A stretch of DNA of 64,000 nucleotides from Paenibacillus sp. HGH0039 (lineage in GTDB: Bacteria > Bacillota > Bacilli > Paenibacillales > NBRC-103111): NCBI RefSeq assembly GCF_000411255.1, contig NZ_KE150413.1, positions 2,332,580-2,396,579 of the forward strand, given 5' to 3'. The first letter of the stretch is position 1. Every line of letters begins with the position of its first letter. Positions 50,545 through 58,797 of the stretch are shown one piece after another. Made by a program: the position numbers and the translations under genes. A model generated the notes under the pieces. That model searched no databases. It worked only from the letters and a program-made list of their open reading frames with translations, and had not been told where the DNA came from.

Positions 50545-50855
50545 ATGGAACGATTAACGGAAGAAGTACAGATAGGATGCTTCACCAGCCTTAAAAATCA
50601 CAAGAGCAAAGTTGGAGAATTTGGCACATATGAGTCATTTTACAATTATTCTCTGCAGTGACGCGTCTAAAACAATTTGAGGACGCAGCGGCCCCGCGCG
50701 CGATAGATGAATGGCACGAAGATGACAGCGCTGTGCTTTGGTGGTCATTCCCAATTGTTGAACCGCCGTATTGCGGGTCTCCGCTTGACACAGATTGGCC
50801 CGGCTATCACACGCACTGGACTCCACTTACTACCCCGGAGCAACCGGAAGTTTGA
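50545..50855 (+). pseudogene. DUF551 gene, frameshifted
   Basis: The ATG at 50545 with GGGAGG starts a frame (ERLTEEVQIG ... GEFGTYESFYNYS) that stops at ~50660. The adjacent frame carries the DUF551 signature (EDAAAPRAIDEWHEDD, VLWWSFPI, EPPYCGSPLDTDWPGYHTHW) to 50855. One indel near 50640 joins them. GC content is well above that of the neighbours, suggesting recent import. Confidence 0.7.
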
Positions 50856-50887
50856 AGATAAACACAGAAATACATGGGAGGGTTTAT

Positions 50888-51172
50888 ATGTCTATTGAAG
50901 CACACAAATGTAACAAACAAGGATGCAAAGGCTTTGTAGTCTTCGAAAATGCCGACTTTGATCTTAGAGACGTACCAATGGATGAGAAATACAGATGCTA
51001 CGCATTCGATAGACCACATTGTAGCGAATGCGGTAAAGAATTTTTGGTCGTGCCTCATTACATCGTCATAGAGGTCACGGACAAAGATTTTGGCGACTGG
51101 GAACAGATCGAATCCGCTTGTTACACCGAATACGAGCGTCGGCAGCGTGATTTAAGGATGTTGTCAGGCTGA
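50888..51172 (+). CDS. Zinc-binding hypothetical protein
   Basis: 94 residues from ATG 50888. C-x4-C (CNKQGC) and CSECG suggest a zinc site. SD supplied by the second repeat class (50862-50881). Confidence 0.6.
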   Translation: MSIEAHKCNKQGCKGFVVFENADFDLRDVPMDEKYRCYAFDRPHCSECGKEFLVVPHYIVIEVTDKDFGDWEQIESACYTEYERRQRDLRMLSG

Positions 51173-51222
51173 GTATGAAAGCAAAAAATTAATAAAATGT
51201 AGGTTTTATAAGGAGGGACTTT

Positions 51223-51444
51223 GTGCTAGAAAAGGTACTTAGAATTTTTGGCTACTATAAAAAGGACAGTTGGGTTTTACGTTCTCTTGAGGAATTGATT
51301 GAAGCAAATACTTCGGCAATTGTTTCCATGGAAAAACACGCGGATACCGGCGAATTTTACAGTTATATTAAAGGTCGAAGATCCGGACTTCAGGATGCTC
51401 TTGCAATTATGGAGAACTATTACAGTAAAAAAATAAAAAAATAA
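51223..51444 (+). CDS. Hypothetical protein (73 residues)
   Basis: GTG start after AAGGAGGGA, with a repeat element at 51191. Helical protein. No family was recognised. Confidence 0.55.
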   Translation: MLEKVLRIFGYYKKDSWVLRSLEELIEANTSAIVSMEKHADTGEFYSYIKGRRSGLQDALAIMENYYSKKIKK

Positions 51445-51489
51445 ATCCATTTTCGTTAAAGTACATACAAGGAAAGAGGGGACCCAATA

Positions 51490-51837
51490 ATGGCTTTTAT
51501 ATTCATCGTTATTATTATTACAGTTGCGGCGTTTGTTTCCACTGATTGGCTTACCCACATCACTATGACAAAATCACATACAGATACATATGGATATGGA
51601 AGCTATACTCAGTTTGTGAAGCAGTTTGATAAATACGCATGGTCGCATGAAAGTTTTGGAAATGGTGAGAGCCTTTGGAATAGAGAATATAGTTGCGAAT
51701 TTCATGCAAATATTATCAAGTTCGAATCAAAGGGTATGATTTTAAAATCGCCTTTCGCATTATATAGAGCAAAAAGATATGTAAAAAGGTATTGTAAAGA
51801 AACCTTGGGACTGATTAGATACATAAAATGGGAGTAG
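51490..51837 (+). CDS. Single-TM hypothetical protein
   Basis: 115 residues. A hydrophobic N-terminal helix (1-20), then an extracellular or cytosolic polar part. No family was recognised. Confidence 0.55.
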   Translation: MAFIFIVIIITVAAFVSTDWLTHITMTKSHTDTYGYGSYTQFVKQFDKYAWSHESFGNGESLWNREYSCEFHANIIKFESKGMILKSPFALYRAKRYVKRYCKETLGLIRYIKWE

Positions 51838-51975
51838 CTCAATTACTTATATTAAAAAAATCAAAAAAGTTACAAAAATACCAATCGACTTTACAATGTA
51901 TGGAAACTGATGTAAGGTTTAGAAGAGTTCTTAAATCAACTTTCGGCCGAAGTTGTAAAAACAGGAGGTTGGAGT

Positions 51976-52899
51976 ATGAAGCTTAAAAAAGTATTTAGTA
52001 TTGTAGGTATTGGGACATTAGTAATTGCGAGCTCAGCAAATGCTGCTACACCATTAATTAATGCAGATCCAATATCGGTAGAAATAAATCAGAATGAAGT
52101 TCTTAAAAAATATAATGATTTTGTGAGTAGAAACAACTCTAATCTAGCAGCATTATTTGAAAATGAAGATGCAAAAAATTTCAATTTAGATAGAGTGAAT
52201 GAAATAATAGAATCATATTACGCATCCCACAAAGATGAAGTGGAAGAGATTAAAAAGAATGTTGACTTCCTTGTTGATGCTCAGCAGACAACTTTAAAAG
52301 CTTCCGTAAAAGATAAAGAAGTTGATTTAATTAATTATATTCATCAAAGTAAGGACAAAGAAGGTTACAAGCTTATAACAAAACGATATGTTGAACCGTC
52401 ATCCAAGTCTCTAATTGCAACTGAAAGTAATACGGGGAGAGAAGTTAACATATTGTTAACTAAAGAAGGCGGGATGTATATCGCCCAGTCTAACTACTCT
52501 GAGCCGTCTCAAAGCGCATATACGATTAGCCCTCAAGCAACAGAATATAGAAGTAATCGTATAGATATTGAAGCGCGCAATGCACTTGGACTTCAACAAC
52601 TTACAATGTATACTAAAGGAGAGTTTTCCTTCGAAAGAGGCGTGAAAGCCAAAGCGACATATGGAGAAGGCGATTATGGTAGAACCTTTTGGGGTTCATC
52701 CATAAACGTAACCAATATGGAGTTTGGTAAATTCTATGAAGATCCGGAATCCGGATATGCGGAAGTTTACTCAAAAATGCATGTTGATAGTATGCTTGGC
52801 TTTAAAGGTTTGGGTTTAGTTCTCAACAGTGACACTGTTAGAATTCATGTTGGTTGCAGTTTAATTGGAGCTATCTCTGCAGGAATCAGAAGAAACTAA
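51976..52899 (+). CDS. Secreted protein of unknown function
   Basis: 307 residues. Signal peptide (1-23, cleavage near ANA-A). A helical region (~35-110) and a beta-rich second half ending in a Gly-rich hydrophobic segment (FKGLGLVLNSD ... LIGAISAGIRR) follow. ATG after AGGAGG, followed by a strong terminator, so it is a stand-alone unit. It could be a toxin or adhesin-like moron. No family was recognised. Confidence 0.6.
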   Translation: MKLKKVFSIVGIGTLVIASSANAATPLINADPISVEINQNEVLKKYNDFVSRNNSNLAALFENEDAKNFNLDRVNEIIESYYASHKDEVEEIKKNVDFLVDAQQTTLKASVKDKEVDLINYIHQSKDKEGYKLITKRYVEPSSKSLIATESNTGREVNILLTKEGGMYIAQSNYSEPSQSAYTISPQATEYRSNRIDIEARNALGLQQLTMYTKGEFSFERGVKAKATYGEGDYGRTFWGSSINVTNMEFGKFYEDPESGYAEVYSKMHVDSMLGFKGLGLVLNSDTVRIHVGCSLIGAISAGIRRN

Positions 52900-52906
52900 A
52901 GGCAGA

Positions 52907-52941
52907 AATGGGCCTCCAATCTTAAATAGAGGCCCATTCTT
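52907..52941 (+). terminator. Rho-independent terminator
   Basis: AATGGGCCTC pairs perfectly with GAGGCCCATT, followed by CTTT. Confidence 0.9.
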
Positions 52942-52961
52942 TAAATGATTGGAGTGAAAAC

Positions 52962-53147
52962 ATGAGTGCAAGAATTATCAATTATCTGTTTAGGCTCGTT
53001 TCACTGTTGATTGTTTTAGGTTTTTTTATGTGGATAATCAGTAGCTACGTACCTTATCTAATTTTACCCTTTGTAGTGTTAGTGTTCGTAATAGCAGTAG
53101 TAATAGTTATTATAAGTTTCAGAAAGGCTTTGCGGGAAAACAAATAA
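52962..53147 (+). CDS. Small membrane protein, two TM segments
   Basis: 61 residues, two hydrophobic helices with little between them. ATG after TTGGAG. Possible immunity partner of the secreted protein, by position only. Confidence 0.55.
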   Translation: MSARIINYLFRLVSLLIVLGFFMWIISSYVPYLILPFVVLVFVIAVVIVIISFRKALRENK

Positions 53148-53261
53148 TTGTTTCCCAATGTAAATAACAAAAGAATTAAATACATATTGACTGAATATTA
53201 TGCTTCTGGTAAATTAATAAAATAAAAGAAAACAATAATAATGAATGAAAGAAGGTGCTAT

Positions 53262-53498
53262 ATGGTCGAAATAAGCCAATTGGTTCCTGTAAGCAATATT
53301 GATCAGGCTACGCACATCGCAGTAGACAGGAACCTTAGTAATATCACTAAAGACAGACTATACGAGCTTTATATTGGTAAACCAATTGGCTTATCATGTG
53401 GTGAAGATGAGCACTACATTATAGATGACAATGGAGAAAGAATGCATGGTGTATGGGCATTTATAAAGACTAAGTATTATAAACAAAATAATACATAG
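53262..53498 (+). CDS. Hypothetical protein with a decayed paralogue
   Basis: 78 residues from ATG 53262 (AGAAGGTG). The motifs LYELYIGKPIGLSCGEDEHY, IIDDNGERMHGVWAFIK are repeated in a broken copy at 55156. Small beta-rich protein. Confidence 0.55.
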   Translation: MVEISQLVPVSNIDQATHIAVDRNLSNITKDRLYELYIGKPIGLSCGEDEHYIIDDNGERMHGVWAFIKTKYYKQNNT

Positions 53499-53580
53499 AA
53501 AGATAATAGGTGCTTAGTTGAATATATCTCTTCAATTATTTAAAACCAAATAAAATACGGATTTTATAGGAGTTATAAAT

Positions 53581-53715
53581 GTGGGAGTTAATCGATTATC
53601 GTGCGACCTAGATGAATTTTATCACTTATTTTTAGAGAGGCAGCTTGAAATAAAAAAAGGAGCAACGTTTGCCCCTATCTCTAATCTGTATTACTACTGG
53701 CTACTTTTCTTTTGA
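53581..53715 (+). CDS. Possible truncated small protein
   Basis: GTG 9 bases after AGGAG of a repeat element. 44 residues, the last third reading through the terminator of the convergent gene, so the original 3' end is probably lost. Confidence 0.3.
   Translation: MGVNRLSCDLDEFYHLFLERQLEIKKGATFAPISNLYYYWLLFF
53651..53675 (-). terminator. Terminator of the minus-strand secreted pair
   Basis: On the minus strand GGGGCAA pairs with TTGCTCC (one G-U pair), then seven T. Confidence 0.8.
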
Positions 53716-54272
53716 TTCTTTATCGCTTTTACAATCTCATCTTTAAATACTTTTTCAGACTTATCGCTCATTGTCATTAACGACTTACTAATTTGTTCAG
53801 TATTTTTTGTTACTTTTCCATTCTCAACATTCCAAACTCCATCATCATAATTATAAGACCAATACTTACCGTCATCTGTTTTTGTTAACAAAAGAATGTA
53901 TTCTTGCCCGACTTTCACAAAGTGTTTTGCAGATTTCTTATCATCATCTGAACCATGTTGGAGAAGTGTTAGTTGTTTGGTATCTACGTCACCATATAAG
54001 ACTTCGGTTACTTGAATTGTTGCTGGTGTAACGGGAAAGGAGAAACCTTGGCCAGGAACATCTGCTTCTCTAACAGAAGAGACTTCCTGTTTTAAGACTG
54101 TGCCCTTTATAGCTACTTGAGTACCCCAAACCTGTTCGTTTAAAGGTAAATTACTATCTGCTACAGCTAGATGGTTCTCAGAGTGGACAGAGCTTGTTGA
54201 GATATATTGACCAACAAAAAAGCTTAGTGCGAGACAAGCGGCTGAAACTCCAATAAATATTTTTTTCTTCAT
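53694..54272 (-). CDS. Secreted protein encoded with the metalloprotease
   Basis: 192 residues. A signal peptide or membrane anchor (residues 4-26). A beta-barrel-like middle follows (VAIKGTVLKQEV ... IQVTEVLYGDV ... QEYILLLTKTDDG), and a charged C-terminal helix ends it. It starts 24 bases after the metalloprotease, in the same operon, and shares its terminator. It may be a chaperone, inhibitor or substrate of the protease. Confidence 0.6.
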   Translation of the reverse strand: MKKKIFIGVSAACLALSFFVGQYISTSSVHSENHLAVADSNLPLNEQVWGTQVAIKGTVLKQEVSSVREADVPGQGFSFPVTPATIQVTEVLYGDVDTKQLTLLQHGSDDDKKSAKHFVKVGQEYILLLTKTDDGKYWSYNYDDGVWNVENGKVTKNTEQISKSLMTMSDKSEKVFKDEIVKAIKNQKKSSQ

Positions 54273-54296
54273 AATGATATTTCCCTCCTCGTTTGT

Positions 54297-54911
54297 TTAT
54301 GGATACAAAGAATTCAATTCGGCGATATCATAAGCTGTAACATTAGTGCCCTTAGAGAGTCCTTGAGCCATAATGCTTTGCACACCAATATACGTTGTAT
54401 GACTAAGTCCAACAGAGTGCCCTATTTCATGTGCCACTGTAGCTTCTTTTTTAACCTGATCAGAGTATTCATAACCTTCATTAAAATAGATAGCAGCATA
54501 ATCCGTTCTTGTAGGACAAAGATCATTTGGATCACTAAATGGCGCACCGCTTGCACACGCAACTCCATTATTGTAAGGGATAGTTAATGCATAAGTAGTC
54601 GTGCCCCAACCATTTGAATTCCATTGTGCTTTAGTGACGCTGTGTAAATCTACATTTGCATTAGCTACAGTTGAACTTTGAATCGCTATATGTGCTCCTG
54701 ATGCACCATTCCATTTTGCGATCCCGTTAGTAAAGGCACTGCCGTTGTAAGTAGAATTAAGATTGCTCGTACTTGCTTTAACCAAAGCGAAATTCCCTGA
54801 CTTATGAGCCCATTTAAAACCATAAACGTTAGCGTTAGCATTAAAACCAGCAAAAAATAACCCAATACATGAAACAGATAAAATGGTTCCAGCTATAATC
54901 TTCTTTTTCAT
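54297..54911 (-). CDS. Secreted matrixin-like zinc metalloprotease
   Basis: 204 residues from ATG 54911 (AAAGGAG). Signal peptide (~1-28), then a protease domain with HEIGHSVGLSH, the H-E-x-x-H-x-x-G-x-x-H zinc motif of metzincins, followed by the Met-turn SIM. It acts outside the cell on proteins or peptides. Phages of Bacillales sometimes carry such genes as cargo that benefits the lysogen. It is transcribed from a promoter region containing an 18-bp palindrome. Confidence 0.8.
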   Translation of the reverse strand: MKKKIIAGTILSVSCIGLFFAGFNANANVYGFKWAHKSGNFALVKASTSNLNSTYNGSAFTNGIAKWNGASGAHIAIQSSTVANANVDLHSVTKAQWNSNGWGTTTYALTIPYNNGVACASGAPFSDPNDLCPTRTDYAAIYFNEGYEYSDQVKKEATVAHEIGHSVGLSHTTYIGVQSIMAQGLSKGTNVTAYDIAELNSLYP

Positions 54912-54976
54912 CAGTTGCACTCCTTTAAAATATATCAGTTAATCATATTTTCAATTGATTATTTGATTAAAGAATA

Positions 54977-54994
54977 TACAATTGCGCAATTGTA
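54977..54994 (-). promoter_or_regulatory. 18-bp perfect palindrome upstream of the metalloprotease
   Basis: TACAATTGCGCAATTGTA, 66 bases before the metalloprotease start. Its symmetry and position suggest an operator. Confidence 0.7.
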
Positions 54995-55155
54995 ATCCGT
55001 AAGTCGACATAACCATGATAATATATTATTCCAAATTTTGCAAACTATAATTAAATTTAGTATAATTTTGTATTTGATTGGTAATCTTACATTGGCTAAA
55101 GGAAGATAAAATATAATTGATAATAAAGTACAAAATATAATAAAGAAGGTGCTAA

Positions 55156-55395
55156 ATGAGTTGCGGCGGCAAACTTGTTAGTGTTCGTAATTTTGAATTA
55201 GCTTCACACGTTACTTTCGAATGATAATTGATTGTTATTACAAGAGGTAAAGTATACGAGTTATTTATTGGAGCACCGATTGGCTTAGCAGGAGTAAATT
55301 TCTATCCAAATGAGCATTATATCTTTAACGATAATAAAGAGAAAATGCATGGACTGTGGGCATTTATAAAAACAAACTTCTATAAAATAGAATAA
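55156..55395 (+). pseudogene. Broken paralogue of the gene at 53262
   Basis: ATG after AGAAGGTG. KLVSVRNFELASHVTFE, then TGA TAA in frame, then RGKVYELFIGAPIGLAG ... NEHYIFNDNKEKMHGLWAFIK. The two stops split a clear copy of the 53262 product. Confidence 0.75.
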
Positions 55396-55412
55396 TATAT
55401 AGGAGTGCATTT

Positions 55413-55478
55413 TTGAAAAATGAAATCAAGAGCAAAGTAACTGAAATTTTTAGAATATTGCAAAATACGGATTTATAG
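55413..55478 (+). CDS. Possible 21-residue peptide
   Basis: TTG after AGGAG. The stop lies within a repeat element. Helical peptide of uncertain reality. Confidence 0.25.
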   Translation: MKNEIKSKVTEIFRILQNTDL

Positions 55479-55489
55479 GAGACGATGAA

Positions 55490-55834
55490 ATGTTAGAAGA
55501 AATCAATACATATGACTGGAAGGAAGCATTTGGCTACGCTAATTCAGTATTTACTGTTCAATTTGCAAAACCAGTATCTACGAAGCCATTTAGTAGGGAA
55601 GATGTTGTTGAAATTATCGCAATGGATGACGGAGAGAACGATGCGTCTAATTGGATTGGTGTTTTCAAACTTAAAGATGGAAGATACGCGATTATTGATG
55701 CAGGCTGCGACTATACAGGTTGGGACTGCCAGGCATGGGGAAGCGTGGAAGTAACAGGAAGCCTTGAAGAAGCGATTCGGTTTGGGCTGGACAATTATCA
55801 AAGAAATAGATTAAATCTGAGAATTAGCGAATAA
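55490..55834 (+). CDS. Hypothetical protein (114 residues)
   Basis: ATG after AGGAG. Beta-rich middle with YAIIDAGCDYTGWDCQAWGSVE. No family was recognised. Confidence 0.6.
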   Translation: MLEEINTYDWKEAFGYANSVFTVQFAKPVSTKPFSREDVVEIIAMDDGENDASNWIGVFKLKDGRYAIIDAGCDYTGWDCQAWGSVEVTGSLEEAIRFGLDNYQRNRLNLRISE

Positions 55835-55856
55835 AAGTTTAATTTTATAGGAGGAG
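55830..55856 (+). repeat. Phage intergenic repeat element
   Basis: AATAAAA, GTTTA, ATTTTATAGGAGGAG. The left arm contains the previous stop codon and the right arm runs into the next SD. Confidence 0.85.
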
Positions 55857-55861
55857 CGAGT

Positions 55862-56041
55862 GTGCTTGAGATCTCTAGAGTTGCTGACACATTAGTTAAT
55901 CAGGCGGCTATTTTTAATTGCACATTTAAAAAAGCTTGGAAGTATTATATGCATCCTGCACTTACAGAGAATTTCAGTTATGAAGATATCGTTTCCTACA
56001 TCAATGAGAAAATGAATTTAGGACAAGAATATTTGAAATGA
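55862..56041 (+). CDS. Small hypothetical protein (59 residues)
   Basis: GTG after GGAGGAG. Helical protein. Its TGA overlaps an ATG in the next frame. Confidence 0.6.
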   Translation: MLEISRVADTLVNQAAIFNCTFKKAWKYYMHPALTENFSYEDIVSYINEKMNLGQEYLK

Positions 56042-56070
56042 GAAATTTTCCACAAAAGGGAGGCAGATTT

Positions 56071-56547
56071 ATGCCGAGACCAAGAGTTTATAAACTTGAA
56101 CATTTAGCAGCCGTAGAAGCTGGGCAAGACTCAAACCTGTATTTTAAAACAACATGGTCAGACGAAGATCTTACGATGTTAATTAAAGTATGGATGTACA
56201 AAATTGCAGATTATGTTCCTGAATACGAGTTTTATGAAGAAGAAATGATGGAGTTGCTTGAAACATTCGGTCACAAACAGATTCCTGCCGACAGTCCTTT
56301 TAAAACTTATTATTCAGCCGATATGTATGAGATCTGGGAGGCAGCAAATATTAGGCCTACTGAAGACGACAAGAGTAATCCAAGGTTCTATAACGATAAT
56401 GCAAATAAAGTCTTTGAGAAAGTCCTTAAACGTAATGATGATGAGTTCCTTGAACATGCTTTGAAAAACGATAACTATAAAAAATACAATGAATATGCAC
56501 GTAGAGACTTTGACAAGGTTGCTATGAGAAATGGAATTACTGTATGA
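56071..56547 (+). CDS. Hypothetical protein (158 residues)
   Basis: The ATG at 56071 follows GGGAGG. Acidic helical protein beginning PRPRVYKLEHL. Overlaps the next gene by four bases (ATGA). Confidence 0.6.
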   Translation: MPRPRVYKLEHLAAVEAGQDSNLYFKTTWSDEDLTMLIKVWMYKIADYVPEYEFYEEEMMELLETFGHKQIPADSPFKTYYSADMYEIWEAANIRPTEDDKSNPRFYNDNANKVFEKVLKRNDDEFLEHALKNDNYKKYNEYARRDFDKVAMRNGITV

Positions 56548-56816
56548 ACCAAGATATACATAGTTATTTTGGGTTGTCCTATGCAAACTACCTGGTTTTG
56601 CCTCGTACCGTTCTTCAATCTATGCCTATGGAATGGCAGATTAAATTTGTTGAATTGCTCGAAGAGCTCGATGATACAAATTGGCGAATCGAATTAATGC
56701 CGAAAAATTGGATGGACTATTTAGTAAAAGTGCGCGACAAGAACGGTAGATTTATTTCTGACCCGCTAGATAATTATGACCGTGGAAGAAGAAAAGTTTT
56801 CAACAATGAGCAATAA
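56544..56816 (+). CDS. Hypothetical protein (90 residues)
   Basis: Coupled to the preceding gene by ATGA. Contains YLVLPRTVLQSMPMEWQIKF, a small-phage-protein pattern with no assigned function. Confidence 0.6.
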   Translation: MNQDIHSYFGLSYANYLVLPRTVLQSMPMEWQIKFVELLEELDDTNWRIELMPKNWMDYLVKVRDKNGRFISDPLDNYDRGRRKVFNNEQ

Positions 56817-56846
56817 AATCAATCTTTTATTATCGAGGTGATAAAG

Positions 56847-57080
56847 ATAGCGCAGAAATATGATGGAGTAAAAAGAGAGTACTATAGGATAGACATGTAT
56901 AATGCTAAGGATGTTAGCGAAAAAGGGTATGAGGCTATTAAAACCGCAGACAATCTTACAGATCCTCCTACGATTAAAAAGGTTGAGAATCTAGCGACAG
57001 AAAATGGGTTAGATACATTTGAAATTACTAAAATAACGGAAAGTACAACTCGCTATATAGTTGACCGGAAAAATGACTAA
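56847..57080 (+). CDS. Hypothetical protein (77 residues), possible AUA start
   Basis: The frame contains GTG at 56838, which lies inside the GAGGTG SD itself. An ATA at 56847 has the right spacing. Either could be used. Alpha/beta composition. Overlaps the protease gene that follows. Confidence 0.5.
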   Translation: MAQKYDGVKREYYRIDMYNAKDVSEKGYEAIKTADNLTDPPTIKKVENLATENGLDTFEITKITESTTRYIVDRKND

Positions 57081-57600
57081 GACAAATGATAGAACACTGT
57101 ATTTACACGATAAAATTAACCCTGAAGCTGCAGCTAAATTAATTGAACAAATTATTACCATCAATGTGGCAGATGATAAAGAGAACATCGTTGATCGACA
57201 ACCGATTAAACTAATTATTAATTCCTATGGCGGACAAATCTATGATGGAATGGCAATTGTTGCGGTAATATTATCAAGCAAAACACCAATTCACTCATAT
57301 GTTTATGGATATGCTATGTCAATGGCACTGCTTGCAGCAGCCGCAGCTCATAAACGTTACGCTCACAAGTTGGCAACGTTTATGTATCACGATAGCCTAA
57401 CGAATCTTGAGGGTAAACTTGAGCACGTTCATGACACCTTGGGAGAGTTGCGAAGAGTAAAAGACCAATATGACAGAGAATTATTAATGAAGACAAAAAT
57501 CTCACAGTCAAAATTAGACGAAGTGAAAAAGTGCAAAGACGATTGGTATATATCTGCTGAAGAAGCCTTAGAATTAGGTATTATTGATGAAATGTTATAA
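57073..57600 (+). CDS. ClpP-fold serine protease
   Basis: 175 residues. IKLIINSYGGQIYDGMAIV (oxyanion region), GYAMSMALLAAAA with the Ser nucleophile, FMYHD with the catalytic His, and a C-terminal WYISAEEALELGIIDEM all fit the ClpP/crotonase-like peptidase fold at near-family length. It could replace or modify host ClpP, or process phage proteins. ATG 57073 overlaps the previous gene. Confidence 0.8.
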   Translation: MTKTNDRTLYLHDKINPEAAAKLIEQIITINVADDKENIVDRQPIKLIINSYGGQIYDGMAIVAVILSSKTPIHSYVYGYAMSMALLAAAAAHKRYAHKLATFMYHDSLTNLEGKLEHVHDTLGELRRVKDQYDRELLMKTKISQSKLDEVKKCKDDWYISAEEALELGIIDEML

Positions 57601-57646
57601 AATCTGAGAGGCTTTAAGTGTTGATTCTAATAAGGAGTGTGATGCA

Positions 57647-58444
57647 TTGTCAGAAATAGTTTGGAGTTGGAGTAGACTTAATACATATCATTCGGCACTT
57701 GAAGGAGAAGGTTGCTTTCATCTTTTTAATCAACAGTACAACATTGGTAACCGTGGGGAAAACAACTATTTCGCGGAATATGGCACTTTGGTTCATGAGA
57801 CGACTGAGCGATTGCATAATGGCAGTTTAATTGCCTGGGACCTTGAAGAAGAGTTAAGACGAGGACTCAATAATTTTCATTACAAAGTGCCATTCCAAAA
57901 AATGAAGGCTTCTTACGAGAATTCATTATTTAAATTCTTCGAAGAGTTTGAGGACGTATTCAATGACTACACAATTACTCAGGCCGAAGAATTAAAGCAT
58001 TTTAAAGTCGACCAGATTAAGCTTAAAGGGTTTCCTGATATGTTCGCTCATCATAGAGAGTACGGGAGGGTGATTGGAGATTACAAAACCAGTCGTGTAT
58101 ACGATACGAAGAAAATGAAGCACAATATTATGCAATTATATCTATATTCTATTCCTTACTATAATGAGTTTGGATTATATCCAGAAAATTTAGTATACAT
58201 ATTCCCAAGGGAAAAAGAAAATCGCGAACGAGTATTTAAATTCGAAATTGAGGAACTGGAAAGAACAAAGCAATGGGTTAGAGATACTGCGCGGAAAGTC
58301 TTAAATCATAAAGACGCCTGGACACCGCGATGTAAAACCGTTGATGGTAAAAAGGATTTTTTCGCATCACAATTATGTAACTTGAGAAACCAATGTGCTT
58401 TCAGGTATTCATATGTGCATAGAAATGAATTTACACCATATTAA
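57647..58444 (+). CDS. PD-(D/E)XK nuclease, Cas4/AddB-like
   Basis: 265 residues. SWSRLNTYHSAL, YGTLVHETTER (His), LKGFPDMFAH (Asp), VIGDYKTSR (D-x-K) and IMQLYLYSI (QxxxY) are the RecB-family nuclease motifs in order. Cys residues at 245-260 (with CNLRNQC) may add an iron-sulfur cluster as in Cas4/AddB. Likely a 5' or 3' exonuclease in phage replication or recombination. TTG start after AAGGAG. Confidence 0.8.
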   Translation: MSEIVWSWSRLNTYHSALEGEGCFHLFNQQYNIGNRGENNYFAEYGTLVHETTERLHNGSLIAWDLEEELRRGLNNFHYKVPFQKMKASYENSLFKFFEEFEDVFNDYTITQAEELKHFKVDQIKLKGFPDMFAHHREYGRVIGDYKTSRVYDTKKMKHNIMQLYLYSIPYYNEFGLYPENLVYIFPREKENRERVFKFEIEELERTKQWVRDTARKVLNHKDAWTPRCKTVDGKKDFFASQLCNLRNQCAFRYSYVHRNEFTPY

Positions 58445-58464
58445 AATAAAAGGAGAATATATAT

Positions 58465-58704
58465 ATGAAATTTTATGCGATTGTTAATAACGAAGAGGGT
58501 AAATCTGTAATCTTGGAATCTGCACAGAATACAAGACATATGGCTGAGAAGGATGTACTCGCTCAGTGCAGGGATAAAGGGTACAAATTTAAACATCTTC
58601 ATCTTCTCCAAGGAAGCCAGAAACAAGGTGGAGTAAATACAAAATTTTTCAAGGATCGTAAACGAACCGGCAAGAATGGCAAAAGATATGCTTCTTTTAT
58701 GTAG
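58465..58704 (+). CDS. Hypothetical protein (79 residues)
   Basis: ATG after AAGGAG. Basic, C-terminus rich in Lys and Arg, possibly nucleic-acid binding. Confidence 0.55.
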   Translation: MKFYAIVNNEEGKSVILESAQNTRHMAEKDVLAQCRDKGYKFKHLHLLQGSQKQGGVNTKFFKDRKRTGKNGKRYASFM

Positions 58705-58797
58705 AAAGCAATTTAATAAACGTGATACCTACAAGCTTTTTTATAGCTATTTAGGCAATAAAACTGATATTTTATCCGCTGTGAAGGTATAAAGAAA

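Noticed and set aside
50635-50898. Overlapping frames on both strands around the DUF551 gene
   Set aside because: Only the frame with the DUF551 signature matches a known protein. The others arise from the GC-rich segment.
10415-58776. CRISPR array made of the repeated element
   Set aside because: Copies are separated by genes of varied length, not uniform spacers, and there are no cas genes. The Cas4-like nuclease at 57647 stands alone.
10415-58776. The repeated element as ordinary transcription terminators
   Set aside because: The arms are only 6-8 A-T pairs with no T-run after the hairpin, and the SD of the next gene follows at once.
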